Shown: positions 51,021-57,843 of the stretch, in pieces
Position numbering within the stretch: the stretch's first letter is position 1
Layout: each line of letters starts with the position of its first letter
Assembly: GCA_035283185.1 (NCBI GenBank)
Contig: DATEUJ010000211.1
Coordinates: forward strand, 56,547-120,546
Source: DASSFZ01 sp035283185
GTDB taxonomy: Bacteria > Chloroflexota > Anaerolineae > Fen-1058
DNA length: 64,000 bases
Direction of reading: 5' to 3'
Made by a program: the position numbers and the translations under genes
Notes under the pieces: generated by a model
Seen by the model: only the letters and a program-made list of their open reading frames with translations
Database searches by the model: none
Told to the model about the DNA's origin: nothing

Positions 51021-51945
51021 CGTGCCCCTGGTGGCCCAGTTGGAGCACGAGGGCACGCCACTCAACGCCGAACGGGCGCTCACGCGGAAACCGCGCCCCT
51101 TACAATCGGCGCTGGCCTCCTTCTTTTCGCTCAGCAACCATGCCACCCGCACGTACGTATGCCGGGGCACGCTGCCTGACCGGGCGGCGAAGGTCGAGGG
51201 ACTCGTGCAAATTCGGCCGCGTCCGAGCGCCACACGCGGTTACGTGACGTTCATCGCGCCGGCGCTGTCTCGCGGCGGACACGCAGATGGCGCGTGGGTG
51301 CATCTTCTGGAATACGCCAGCCAGGAAGCGGGCGGGATGGGCCTTCACAGCCTGATCGCCGAGGCGCCAGAAGACGGCGAGGAAGTCGAGGTGTTGCGCC
51401 GATGCGGATTTGCAGTGTACCTGCGGCAAGATATCTTTCGCATCGAGCCGCAGCGCCGCCCCGCGCCCGTGCAAGGCGCGCTGCGCCCGTTCGAGGAGGT
51501 GGACACCTGGGCGGTGCAGCAGTTGTACTTCAACACCGCGCCCAGATTGGCGCACCTGGCCGAGGGCATGCCTCGCACCGCTCCATCCGGCGCGCGCGGA
51601 TACGTCCACGAGGAAAAGGGCGAGCTGGTGGCGTATGTCGAGGTGCGGCGCGGGCCGCACGGCGCGTGGATCAATTTGCTGGTGCATCCCGACGCCGAGG
51701 CGCGTGCGGCGCACATCATGAGTGAAGCGCTCTCCGAGCTGGGGGATGGTTGGGAGAAGCCCATCTTTTGCGGCGTGCGGCGCTACCAGGAGTGGCTGCG
51801 CCGCCCGCTCGAATCGCTCGGGTTCGATCTATTCGGGTCGACGGTGTTGATGGTCAAGCATCTGGTGGCGCACGCCGCCGCCGGGGAAACGGCGCCGGCG
51901 CACGCGCCCGCATTGGAGCGCGTCAAGATTTCGACGCCGTCGTAG
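50995..51945 (+). CDS. GNAT-like acyltransferase, two-domain
   Basis: A 316-residue protein that looks like two degenerate GNAT domains in tandem. The N-terminal half has HLRDVPLVAQLEHEG and a WVHLLEYASQEAGGMGLHSLIAEAPED block; the C-terminal half has GELVAYVEVRRGPHGAWINLLVHPDAE, the place of the acetyl-CoA-binding strand, and LGFDLFGSTVLMVKHL. The RxxGxG loop is poorly conserved in both, so activity is uncertain. It overlaps pdxT by 26 bases and is the last gene of the operon. No family name can be given with certainty. Confidence 0.65.
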   Translation: MIHPFHLRDVPLVAQLEHEGTPLNAERALTRKPRPLQSALASFFSLSNHATRTYVCRGTLPDRAAKVEGLVQIRPRPSATRGYVTFIAPALSRGGHADGAWVHLLEYASQEAGGMGLHSLIAEAPEDGEEVEVLRRCGFAVYLRQDIFRIEPQRRPAPVQGALRPFEEVDTWAVQQLYFNTAPRLAHLAEGMPRTAPSGARGYVHEEKGELVAYVEVRRGPHGAWINLLVHPDAEARAAHIMSEALSELGDGWEKPIFCGVRRYQEWLRRPLESLGFDLFGSTVLMVKHLVAHAAAGETAPAHAPALERVKISTPS

Positions 51946-51974
51946 CGTGAAACGTGATCCGTGAAGCGTGATGG
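51945..51974. repeat. Short heptad array (RCGTGAW)n
   Basis: GCGTGAA, ACGTGAT, CCGTGAA, GCGTGAT directly after the GNAT stop codon. The rest of the gap to the R3H-AAA gene (to 52033) holds a GAGG ribosome site. Confidence 0.75.
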
Positions 51975-52033
51975 GGTCTCTTCGTGACGTTTGACCCATC
52001 GCAAGTCAAAAACCGCGTTTCACGAGGAAATCC

Positions 52034-53638
52034 ATGCCACAACTGCGCATCACTGACGACTTACATGTGCTGCTCGACGTGCTGCCGCCAGCAATGGCCG
52101 AAGCGGTGCGCCGCGCCAACCGGAGCAACGATCTGCTCGAGATCGTGCTCGATCTGGGCCGGCGTCCCGAGGCGCGCTTCGTCGATACCGAGATCGAGCT
52201 GAGCGATCAGGAAGTGACGCAAGCCGATATCGATCTGGTCGTCTCGCGCATCGGCGACTTCGACGCCGACAACCGGGCCGGCATCGAGCGCACGCTGCAT
52301 CGCATCAGCTGCATCCGCAACCGGCGTGGCAACGTGGTGGGTCTCACCTGCCGCGTCGGGCGGGCGGTGTACGGCACGATCGACGTCATCGAGGACATCG
52401 TGCGCGCCGGCAAGAGCATTCTGATGTTGGGGCGCCCCGGCGTGGGTAAGACGACGATGCTGCGCGAAGTCGCGCGCATCCTGGCCGAAGGCAAGCCGAC
52501 CGACCGCGTTCCCAACCGGCGCGTCGTCGTCGTTGACACGTCCAACGAGATCGGCGGCGACGGCGACATTCCCCATCCGGCGGTCGGCCGGGCGCGGCGC
52601 ATGCAAGTCGCCGCACCCTCCCTGCAGCACGAGGTGATGATCGAGGCGGTCGAGAACCACAACCCCGAGGTGATCGTCATCGACGAGATCGGCCGCGAGC
52701 TGGAAGCGGCGGCGGCGCGCACGATCGCCGAGCGCGGCGTGCAGTTGATCGGCACGGCGCATGGCAACACACTCGACAACATCCTTCTCAACCCGACCCT
52801 GTCCGACCTGGTCGGGGGCATCGAAAGCGTGACGCTGTCCGACGAAGAGGCGCGCCGGCGCGGCACGCAGAAGACCGTGCTCGAGCGGCGCGCGCCGCCC
52901 ACGTTCGATATCCTGATTGAGATTCAGGAGCGCGACCGGCTGCTCGTTCATCACGACGTGGCGGCTTCCGTGGACGCCGTGCTGCGCGGCCGGCCGCTCC
53001 AGACCGAGCTGCGCATCCGAGACGCGAACGGCGAAATCAGCAAGGAATGGGTCAAGGTGCCGGGCCTGGCCGCCAGCCGCGAGCGCCCGCGCCACCCTCG
53101 CGAGATCGAGCCGCAGGCGCCGGCGGCGGCGCCGGACGCAGCGGCGGCGCCGCTCTCGCCTGGCGAGCGAGGACCGTTCAGACCGGTGCGCGTGTATGCC
53201 TACGGCGTCGCTCGGAATCGTATCGAGGAGTCGGCCACGCGGCTGCGCGTGCCGGTCTACCTGACCGACGAAGTGGGGCACGCCGACGTGATCCTCACCG
53301 TGAAGAACTACTACCGCAAGCGGCCGCGCCTGATCAGCGACGCCGAGCGTCGAGGCATGCCACTGTACGTCCTGCGGGCCAACACGATGACGCAGATCGA
53401 AAACGTGCTGGCCGACATCTTCGGCCTGTCGCTCGAGGAGTCCGATCCCTACGCGGCGGCGATGCGCGAGGCACAGGATGCGATCCAGAAGGTCGTCGCG
53501 GGTATGCGCACGATTGACCTCGCGCCCCAGTCGGCCGAAGTCAGGCGCATGCAGCACGAACTGGCGCGGCAGGCCAACTTGATCTCGCACTCCTACGGGC
53601 GCGAGCCGTACCGGCGGGTGCGCATCTATCGGGAATAA
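52034..53638 (+). CDS. R3H-domain AAA+ ATPase (Ycf45/SpoIIIAA-like)
   Basis: A 534-residue protein. Residues 1-115 are a helical N-domain that includes GIERTLHRISCIRNRRGNVV, 120-300 an ATPase of the SpoIIIAA/secretion-ATPase-like class (Walker A GRPGVGKTT at 133-141, Walker B EVIVIDEIG near 216, IGTAHG sensor), then a Pro/Ala linker, a region 380-460 of FRPVRVYAYGVARNRIEESA type and a C-terminal R3H single-strand nucleic-acid-binding domain (near 500-534: HELARQANLISHSYGREPYRRV, with the Arg and His spaced as in R3H). Orthologues are found in cyanobacteria, plastids (Ycf45) and Chloroflexota; the function is not established. Starts ATG with GAGG. Confidence 0.9.
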   Translation: MPQLRITDDLHVLLDVLPPAMAEAVRRANRSNDLLEIVLDLGRRPEARFVDTEIELSDQEVTQADIDLVVSRIGDFDADNRAGIERTLHRISCIRNRRGNVVGLTCRVGRAVYGTIDVIEDIVRAGKSILMLGRPGVGKTTMLREVARILAEGKPTDRVPNRRVVVVDTSNEIGGDGDIPHPAVGRARRMQVAAPSLQHEVMIEAVENHNPEVIVIDEIGRELEAAAARTIAERGVQLIGTAHGNTLDNILLNPTLSDLVGGIESVTLSDEEARRRGTQKTVLERRAPPTFDILIEIQERDRLLVHHDVAASVDAVLRGRPLQTELRIRDANGEISKEWVKVPGLAASRERPRHPREIEPQAPAAAPDAAAAPLSPGERGPFRPVRVYAYGVARNRIEESATRLRVPVYLTDEVGHADVILTVKNYYRKRPRLISDAERRGMPLYVLRANTMTQIENVLADIFGLSLEESDPYAAAMREAQDAIQKVVAGMRTIDLAPQSAEVRRMQHELARQANLISHSYGREPYRRVRIYRE

Positions 53639-53676
53639 ACCTATCCTGTTTTCCACCCGCTCCCGCTCCGCTTCGC

Positions 53677-53715
53677 GTGATCCATCCGGCGGCTAGGAGG
53701 CGGCGGGTGGATCAC
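53677..53715. repeat. Small palindrome before tmk
   Basis: GTGATCCA (53677-53684) and TGGATCAC (53708-53715) with further complementary G/C between. It explains why a longer in-frame tmk start at 53677 is not the true one. Confidence 0.5.
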
Positions 53716-53754
53716 CCGAAGGGGCCGCAAGCGAAATCCCGACCTGGATACGCT

Positions 53755-54390
53755 GTGAGCTTATTCGTCACCTTCGAGGGTCCGGACGGCAGTGGGAAGA
53801 CGACGCAGGTCGCGCGGCTGGCCGAGAGGCTGCGCGCCGCCGGGCATGACGTGATCGCGACGCGCGAGCCGGGCGGCACCCGCATCGGCGACCAGGTGCG
53901 CGCGATTCTGCACACGCCTGAGAACCGCTCGATGCGGCCGGTGACGGAGCTGCTTTTGTACTGCGCGTCGCGGGCGCAGTTGGTGAGCGAGGTGATCCGG
54001 CCTCACCTCGAGCGCGGCGGGATCGTCTTGTCGGATCGATACGCCGACAGCTCGCTGGCTTACCAGGGATACGGGCGCGGGATCGATCTGGCCCCCCTCC
54101 GCGCGATTCTCGGATTCGCGACGGACGGGCTTCGCCCCGACCTGACCTTGCTGCTGGATCTCGACGTCGAAGAGGGGCTGCGCCGGCGCAGGGGCAGCGG
54201 CGGCGAGTGGAATCGCCTCGATCAAGAGACCGTCGCGTTCCACATTCGCGTGCGTGAAGGGTATTTGGCGCTTGCGCGCGCCGAGCCGGATCGGTGGGTC
54301 GTGATCGACGCGGCGCGCGGCTCGGACGAGGTGCAGGGGGACATTCGGGCGGAGGTGGAGAAGAGGCTGCGCGTGAAACGCGATGCGTGA
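53755..54390 (+). CDS. tmk: Thymidylate kinase
   Basis: A 211-residue enzyme that phosphorylates dTMP to dTDP. P-loop EGPDGSGKTT at residues 8-17, the DR(Y/H) motif in LSDRYADSSLAYQGYG, the REPGGTRIGDQVR loop and a lid region. Length is normal. GTG 53755 was chosen because the protein then starts at the usual MSLFVTFEG; the upstream extension is palindromic DNA. No clear ribosome site is visible. Its last residues and stop codon (RVKRDA then TGA) are encoded by the (RCGTGAW)n heptads that fill the gap to the convergent fmdB-like gene. Confidence 0.95.
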   Translation: MSLFVTFEGPDGSGKTTQVARLAERLRAAGHDVIATREPGGTRIGDQVRAILHTPENRSMRPVTELLLYCASRAQLVSEVIRPHLERGGIVLSDRYADSSLAYQGYGRGIDLAPLRAILGFATDGLRPDLTLLLDLDVEEGLRRRRGSGGEWNRLDQETVAFHIRVREGYLALARAEPDRWVVIDAARGSDEVQGDIRAEVEKRLRVKRDA

Positions 54391-54450
54391 AAGGCGATAT
54401 GCGCTGGCCTACGCTTCACATTTCACGTTTTACGTTTCACGTTTTACGAC
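54373..54450. repeat. Heptad arrays spanning the tmk 3' end and gap
   Basis: GCGTGAA, ACGCGAT, GCGTGAA (54373-54392) supply the end of tmk. After a short break ACGCTTC, ACATTTC, ACGTTTT, ACGTTTC, ACGTTTT, ACGACCC follow in 7-bp register up to the stop of the fmdB-like gene. Confidence 0.75.
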
Positions 54451-54451
54451 C

Positions 54452-54874
54452 CTACTCGTCGTCGCCGCCGAATCCGCCGTCGCCTTCGTCGCCTGCCATC
54501 TCGCCCAGTTCGGGCATGGACTTCTCGATGTCTTCGGGCGATTCGCCCTTCTCCAGCCGTCCCACGACTTCATTGAACTCGGGCGGCAGGTCTTCGCCGG
54601 ATTCTTCAGCCATCTTGCGCATGAAACGTCCAAGCGAGCGCGGATCGTTCTCGTCGATGTCGCCCAGCATATCGTCGCCGAAGTCGTCGTCGCCGCTGTC
54701 GCCGCTCGACTTCGATGAGCCGCGCACCACGCGCACGCGCGACATCAGGCGCGCCAGGCCGCCGCTGCCGCAGTTGGGGCAGCGCGCCGATTCGTGATCG
54801 ACGCTCGACAGGCTTCGGTAGAAGATAGATACTTTCTTCCTGCAATTCGGGCAGCGATATTCATAGATGGGCAC
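54452..54874 (-). CDS. FmdB-family zinc-ribbon protein
   Basis: A 140-residue protein. The first 55 residues are the FmdB zinc ribbon: MPIYEYRCPNCRKKVSIFY, then ARCPNCGSGGLARLMSRV, with four Cys as ligands. The rest is long, acidic and disordered, rich in Asp and Gly (DDDFGDDMLGDIDE, ending GGFGGDDE), with a short helix FMRKMAEESG. FmdB-type proteins are thought to regulate or assist in formamide/amide metabolism or as general small zinc proteins; the true role is not known. GTG at 54874 gives the canonical start and has GGAG seven bases upstream; a GTG two codons earlier is too close to it. It sits divergently from gmk. Confidence 0.87.
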   Translation of the reverse strand: MPIYEYRCPNCRKKVSIFYRSLSSVDHESARCPNCGSGGLARLMSRVRVVRGSSKSSGDSGDDDFGDDMLGDIDENDPRSLGRFMRKMAEESGEDLPPEFNEVVGRLEKGESPEDIEKSMPELGEMAGDEGDGGFGGDDE

Positions 54875-54916
54875 GCTCACGCTCCACAGAATCTCCGCCC
54901 AATCGGCGGCGCGATG

Positions 54917-54945
54917 TTGAGTTTCGGGTCACAGGCAATTATAAT
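54917..54945 (+). promoter_or_regulatory. Sigma-70-like promoter for gmk
   Basis: TTGAGT (54917-54922), a 17-bp spacer, then TATAAT (54940-54945). The TTG start codon is 24 bases beyond. Confidence 0.7.
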
Positions 54946-54969
54946 GATATACGTCACCTGGAGCAACCC

Positions 54970-55590
54970 TTGAGCGAAACCGACCCCTACCGGCGTCCCA
55001 CCTATCCGCTGCTCATCGTCGTTTCCGGCCCGTCGGGCGCGGGCAAGGATACGCTGCTGGCTCGCTTGAAAGCAATGAGCCTGCCGTTCCATTTCGTCGT
55101 CACGGCCAACACGCGCCCCCAGCGGCCGGGTGAAATCGAAGGCCGGGACTATCATTTCGTGTCGAGGAGCGAATTCGTCGCGATGATCGAGCGAGACGAG
55201 CTGCTCGAATACGCGGTCGTTTACGGCGACTATAAGGGCATTCCCAAGCAGCAGGTGCGCGAGGCGCTCGCCTCGGGCAAGGACGTGATCATGCGCCTGG
55301 ACGTGCAGGGCGCGATGACGATCCGCCGTCTCGTGCCCGAAGCCGTGCTGATCTTCCTGATAGCGGGCGACGAGAGCGAGCTGGCCGACCGGCTGCGTGC
55401 GCGCCGGACCGAGACGCCGGATAGCCTGAAGACCCGAATGGATACCGCGCGCAAAGAGCTGCAATACCTGCCCGAGTTCGATTACGTCGTCGTCAATCGC
55501 ACCGGCGCGCTCGACGATGCGGTGGAGGCCGTGCTCGGCATTGTGCGCGCCGAACATAGCCGCGTCCATGCGCGGAAGGTCAGCCTATGA
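54970..55590 (+). CDS. gmk: Guanylate kinase
   Basis: A 206-residue enzyme that phosphorylates GMP to GDP. P-loop VVSGPSGAGKDT (residues 18-28; the last position is Asp rather than the usual Ser or Thr, so Thr28 would be the hydroxyl residue), TANTRPQRPGEIEGRDYHFVS, and the GMP-binding LLEYAVVYGDYKGIP. The start is TTG with GGAG nine bases upstream; later in-frame ATG or GTG codons would remove the P-loop. It is overlapped by the rhomboid gene (ATGA). Confidence 0.94.
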   Translation: MSETDPYRRPTYPLLIVVSGPSGAGKDTLLARLKAMSLPFHFVVTANTRPQRPGEIEGRDYHFVSRSEFVAMIERDELLEYAVVYGDYKGIPKQQVREALASGKDVIMRLDVQGAMTIRRLVPEAVLIFLIAGDESELADRLRARRTETPDSLKTRMDTARKELQYLPEFDYVVVNRTGALDDAVEAVLGIVRAEHSRVHARKVSL

Positions 55591-56363
55591 ATCAGCCAGA
55601 TGCCTCGCAAGCCGTTCCTGGGCCGCCTGCGCCAGGCCAGGCCGTCGCGCTGCGCCTGCCGCTGTCCCGCCCGCGCTGGATGTGGATATTCCTGGCGGCC
55701 AACGTCGCCGTCTGGCTGTTGATGACACTGGCGGGCGGCACAGAGGATCCTGTGGTCCTCATTCAGTTCGGCGCGAACTTCACGCCCTTCGTCGCGGCGG
55801 GTGAATACTGGCGCCTGTTGACGGCCAACTTCATCCACATCGGCATCGCTCATCTGCTGTTCAACTCGTACGCGATCTACGTGCTCGGCGCCGACGTGGA
55901 AGCGCTGTACGGCTCGCCGCGTTTCGTCGTCATCTATCTGTTGAGTGGCCTGGCCGGATCGATAGCCAGCTTCGCGCTTCGGGCAGACATCGGGCTATCT
56001 GCCGGCGCGTCGACGGCCGTGTTCGGCTTGCTCGGCACGATGATCGCGTTCTTCGCGCGCCACCGCGAGCGCTTCGGCGAGTGGGGTAGGCAGCGTCTGG
56101 GCAACACCATCGCCGTCGTAGGCGTGAACCTCCTCTTCGGGCTGACGGCGCCACGCATCGACATGCTGGGGCACATCGGCGGCTTCGCCGGCGGCCTCGT
56201 GCTCGGGTGGCTGTTGTGCCCGATGTATCAGGTGGAATATGCGCCGGGCAGGCCGCGCCTGGTCGATACCAATTCGGTGCGCCGCGCGCTGCCGGGCATA
56301 GCGCTGTTCGTCATCTTCTTGATTGCCGGCGTGATGCTCGGTGTCGCCCGATGGAATGTATAA
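55587..56363 (+). CDS. Rhomboid-family intramembrane serine protease
   Basis: A 258-residue protein with about seven membrane segments. Catalytic dyad Ser142 in GASTAVFG and His196 in MLGHIGGFAGG; the oxyanion-helping His89 and Asn93 in GIAHLLFNSY. The short cytoplasmic N-terminus is Pro-rich. Rhomboids cut single-pass membrane proteins; with a surface-protein-rich genome, a role in releasing or maturing such proteins is possible but not shown. It overlaps gmk by four bases and is probably co-transcribed. Confidence 0.93.
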   Translation: MNQPDASQAVPGPPAPGQAVALRLPLSRPRWMWIFLAANVAVWLLMTLAGGTEDPVVLIQFGANFTPFVAAGEYWRLLTANFIHIGIAHLLFNSYAIYVLGADVEALYGSPRFVVIYLLSGLAGSIASFALRADIGLSAGASTAVFGLLGTMIAFFARHRERFGEWGRQRLGNTIAVVGVNLLFGLTAPRIDMLGHIGGFAGGLVLGWLLCPMYQVEYAPGRPRLVDTNSVRRALPGIALFVIFLIAGVMLGVARWNV

Positions 56364-56381
56364 CGTAACTGCTCACTTCCA

Positions 56382-56450
56382 CGAATTCACACGAATCTTC
56401 ACGAAGGAATGTTCAGCTTCGTGCCGCTTCGTGTGGCTTCGTGGACAACT
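56382..56450. repeat. CTTCGTG-type short repeat
   Basis: ACGAATTCAC, ACGAATCTTC and ACGAAG are followed by CTTCGTGCCG, CTTCGTGTGG and CTTCGTGGAC, so a direct-repeat block faces its own reverse complement. It occupies most of the 127-bp gap before the CNNM gene. Confidence 0.5.
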
Positions 56451-56490
56451 CGGAATAGCGCTGGATCAGCATGTGTAGAGAGAAGTAGAC

Positions 56491-57840
56491 ATGACCGAGA
56501 GCGTTTTCGGCTTAATCGCAATCGTCGTCCTGGTGCTGGCGAACGGGTTCTTCGTCGCAGCCGAATTCAGCCTGGTCAGCGTGCGGCCCACGCGTGTCGA
56601 AGAGCTGGTGCGCGGAGGCACGCCGGGCGCGGCGGCCGTCAAGCACGCGATCAAAGACACCGATCGCTTCATCGCCGCCACGCAGCTCGGCATCACGCTG
56701 GCCAGCCTGGGCCTGGGCTGGATCGGCGAGCCGGCGCTGGCGCACGTGATCGAGCCGGTGCTGGCGTTTTTGCCCGGCGAGATCGCCGGCCAGGCGGCGC
56801 ACGTCGTCGCCGGAACTGCAATCGCCTTCGCCATCATCACTTTCATGCACGTCATCGTCGGCGAGCTGATGCCCAAATCGATCGCATTGACGAACCCGGA
56901 GCGCACGGCGCTGTTCATCGCCGGGCCGACGCTGATCGCCGAGACGATCTTCCGGCCTTTCATCTGGCTGATGAACGGAACGGGCAATTTTCTCCTGCGG
57001 CTGCTCCACGTGAGGCCGGCGTCGGCGCACGAAACGCTGCACTCGATCGAGGAGCTGAAGATGATCGCGGAGGCCAGCGAGCAGGGCGGCCTGATCGAGC
57101 CAGACGAGCGGGAAATGATCCACGCCGTGTTCGATCTGCGCGACACGAGCGCGCGCCAGGTCATGGTGCCGCGCATGGAAATGGTGACCGTCGACGCGAC
57201 GGCGACGCTCGAAGAGGCGCTCGACGTGGCCGCGCACAGCAGCCTGACCAAGTTCCCGGTCTACGAAAACGATCCCGACCACGTCGTCGGAGTGCTGCAC
57301 GTCAAGGACGTCGTGCGCGCGATGCACGAGTTCATCGAGCGCGATGCGGGCAAAGCGGCCCTCGCCCAGCCGGTGCGCGAGATCATGCGCGAAGCTCTGT
57401 TCGTGCCGGAGACGGTGCGCGTCGACGATCTGATTGCACGGATGCGCCGGCAGAAGCAGCACATGGCGATCCTGCTCGACGAGTTCGGCGGCACGGCCGG
57501 TTTGGTGACGCTCGAAGACTTGGTCGAAGAGTTATTCGGCGACGTGCAGGACGAGTTCACGGTCGAAGAACCGGAGCTTGTGCCGCGCGCAGACGGCAGC
57601 GTCTCGGTGAGTGGGTTGATGCTGATCGAGGACGTGAACGACGCGCTCAGGCTCAACCTGGTCGACGAGAACTCGGATACCATCGCGGGCTACGTCCTCA
57701 GCCGGTTGGGACGCATTCCTGCGACGGGCGACGCGCTGCAAGCCGATGGCCTGCACTTCCGCGTCGAGCGCATGGACGGGCTGCGCATCGAGCGCATTGG
57801 CATTCGCGTCGACGAACGACGAAGGCCGAAGGGCGAATGA
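56491..57840 (+). CDS. CNNM/CBS/CorC-type membrane protein (hemolysin family)
   Basis: A 449-residue protein. Residues 1-190 are the CNNM transmembrane domain (VLANGFFVAAEFSLVSVRPTRVEEL, GELMPKSIALTNPERTA), 205-345 a CBS pair (VFDLRDTSARQVMVPRMEMV, ending AILLDEFGGTAGLVTLEDLVEELFG), and 350-440 the CorC_HlyC domain (VSGLMLIEDVNDALRLNL). Such proteins are now seen as magnesium or sodium-coupled divalent-metal exporters regulated by ATP-Mg binding to the CBS pair. Length is normal. It ends three bases before priA. Confidence 0.93.
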   Translation: MTESVFGLIAIVVLVLANGFFVAAEFSLVSVRPTRVEELVRGGTPGAAAVKHAIKDTDRFIAATQLGITLASLGLGWIGEPALAHVIEPVLAFLPGEIAGQAAHVVAGTAIAFAIITFMHVIVGELMPKSIALTNPERTALFIAGPTLIAETIFRPFIWLMNGTGNFLLRLLHVRPASAHETLHSIEELKMIAEASEQGGLIEPDEREMIHAVFDLRDTSARQVMVPRMEMVTVDATATLEEALDVAAHSSLTKFPVYENDPDHVVGVLHVKDVVRAMHEFIERDAGKAALAQPVREIMREALFVPETVRVDDLIARMRRQKQHMAILLDEFGGTAGLVTLEDLVEELFGDVQDEFTVEEPELVPRADGSVSVSGLMLIEDVNDALRLNLVDENSDTIAGYVLSRLGRIPATGDALQADGLHFRVERMDGLRIERIGIRVDERRRPKGE

Positions 57841-57843
57841 CGG

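Noticed and set aside
51100..51714. Minus-strand frame opposite the double-GNAT gene
   Set aside because: Shadow frame; the plus-strand frame is overlapped with pdxT as an operon gene and has GNAT-like motifs.
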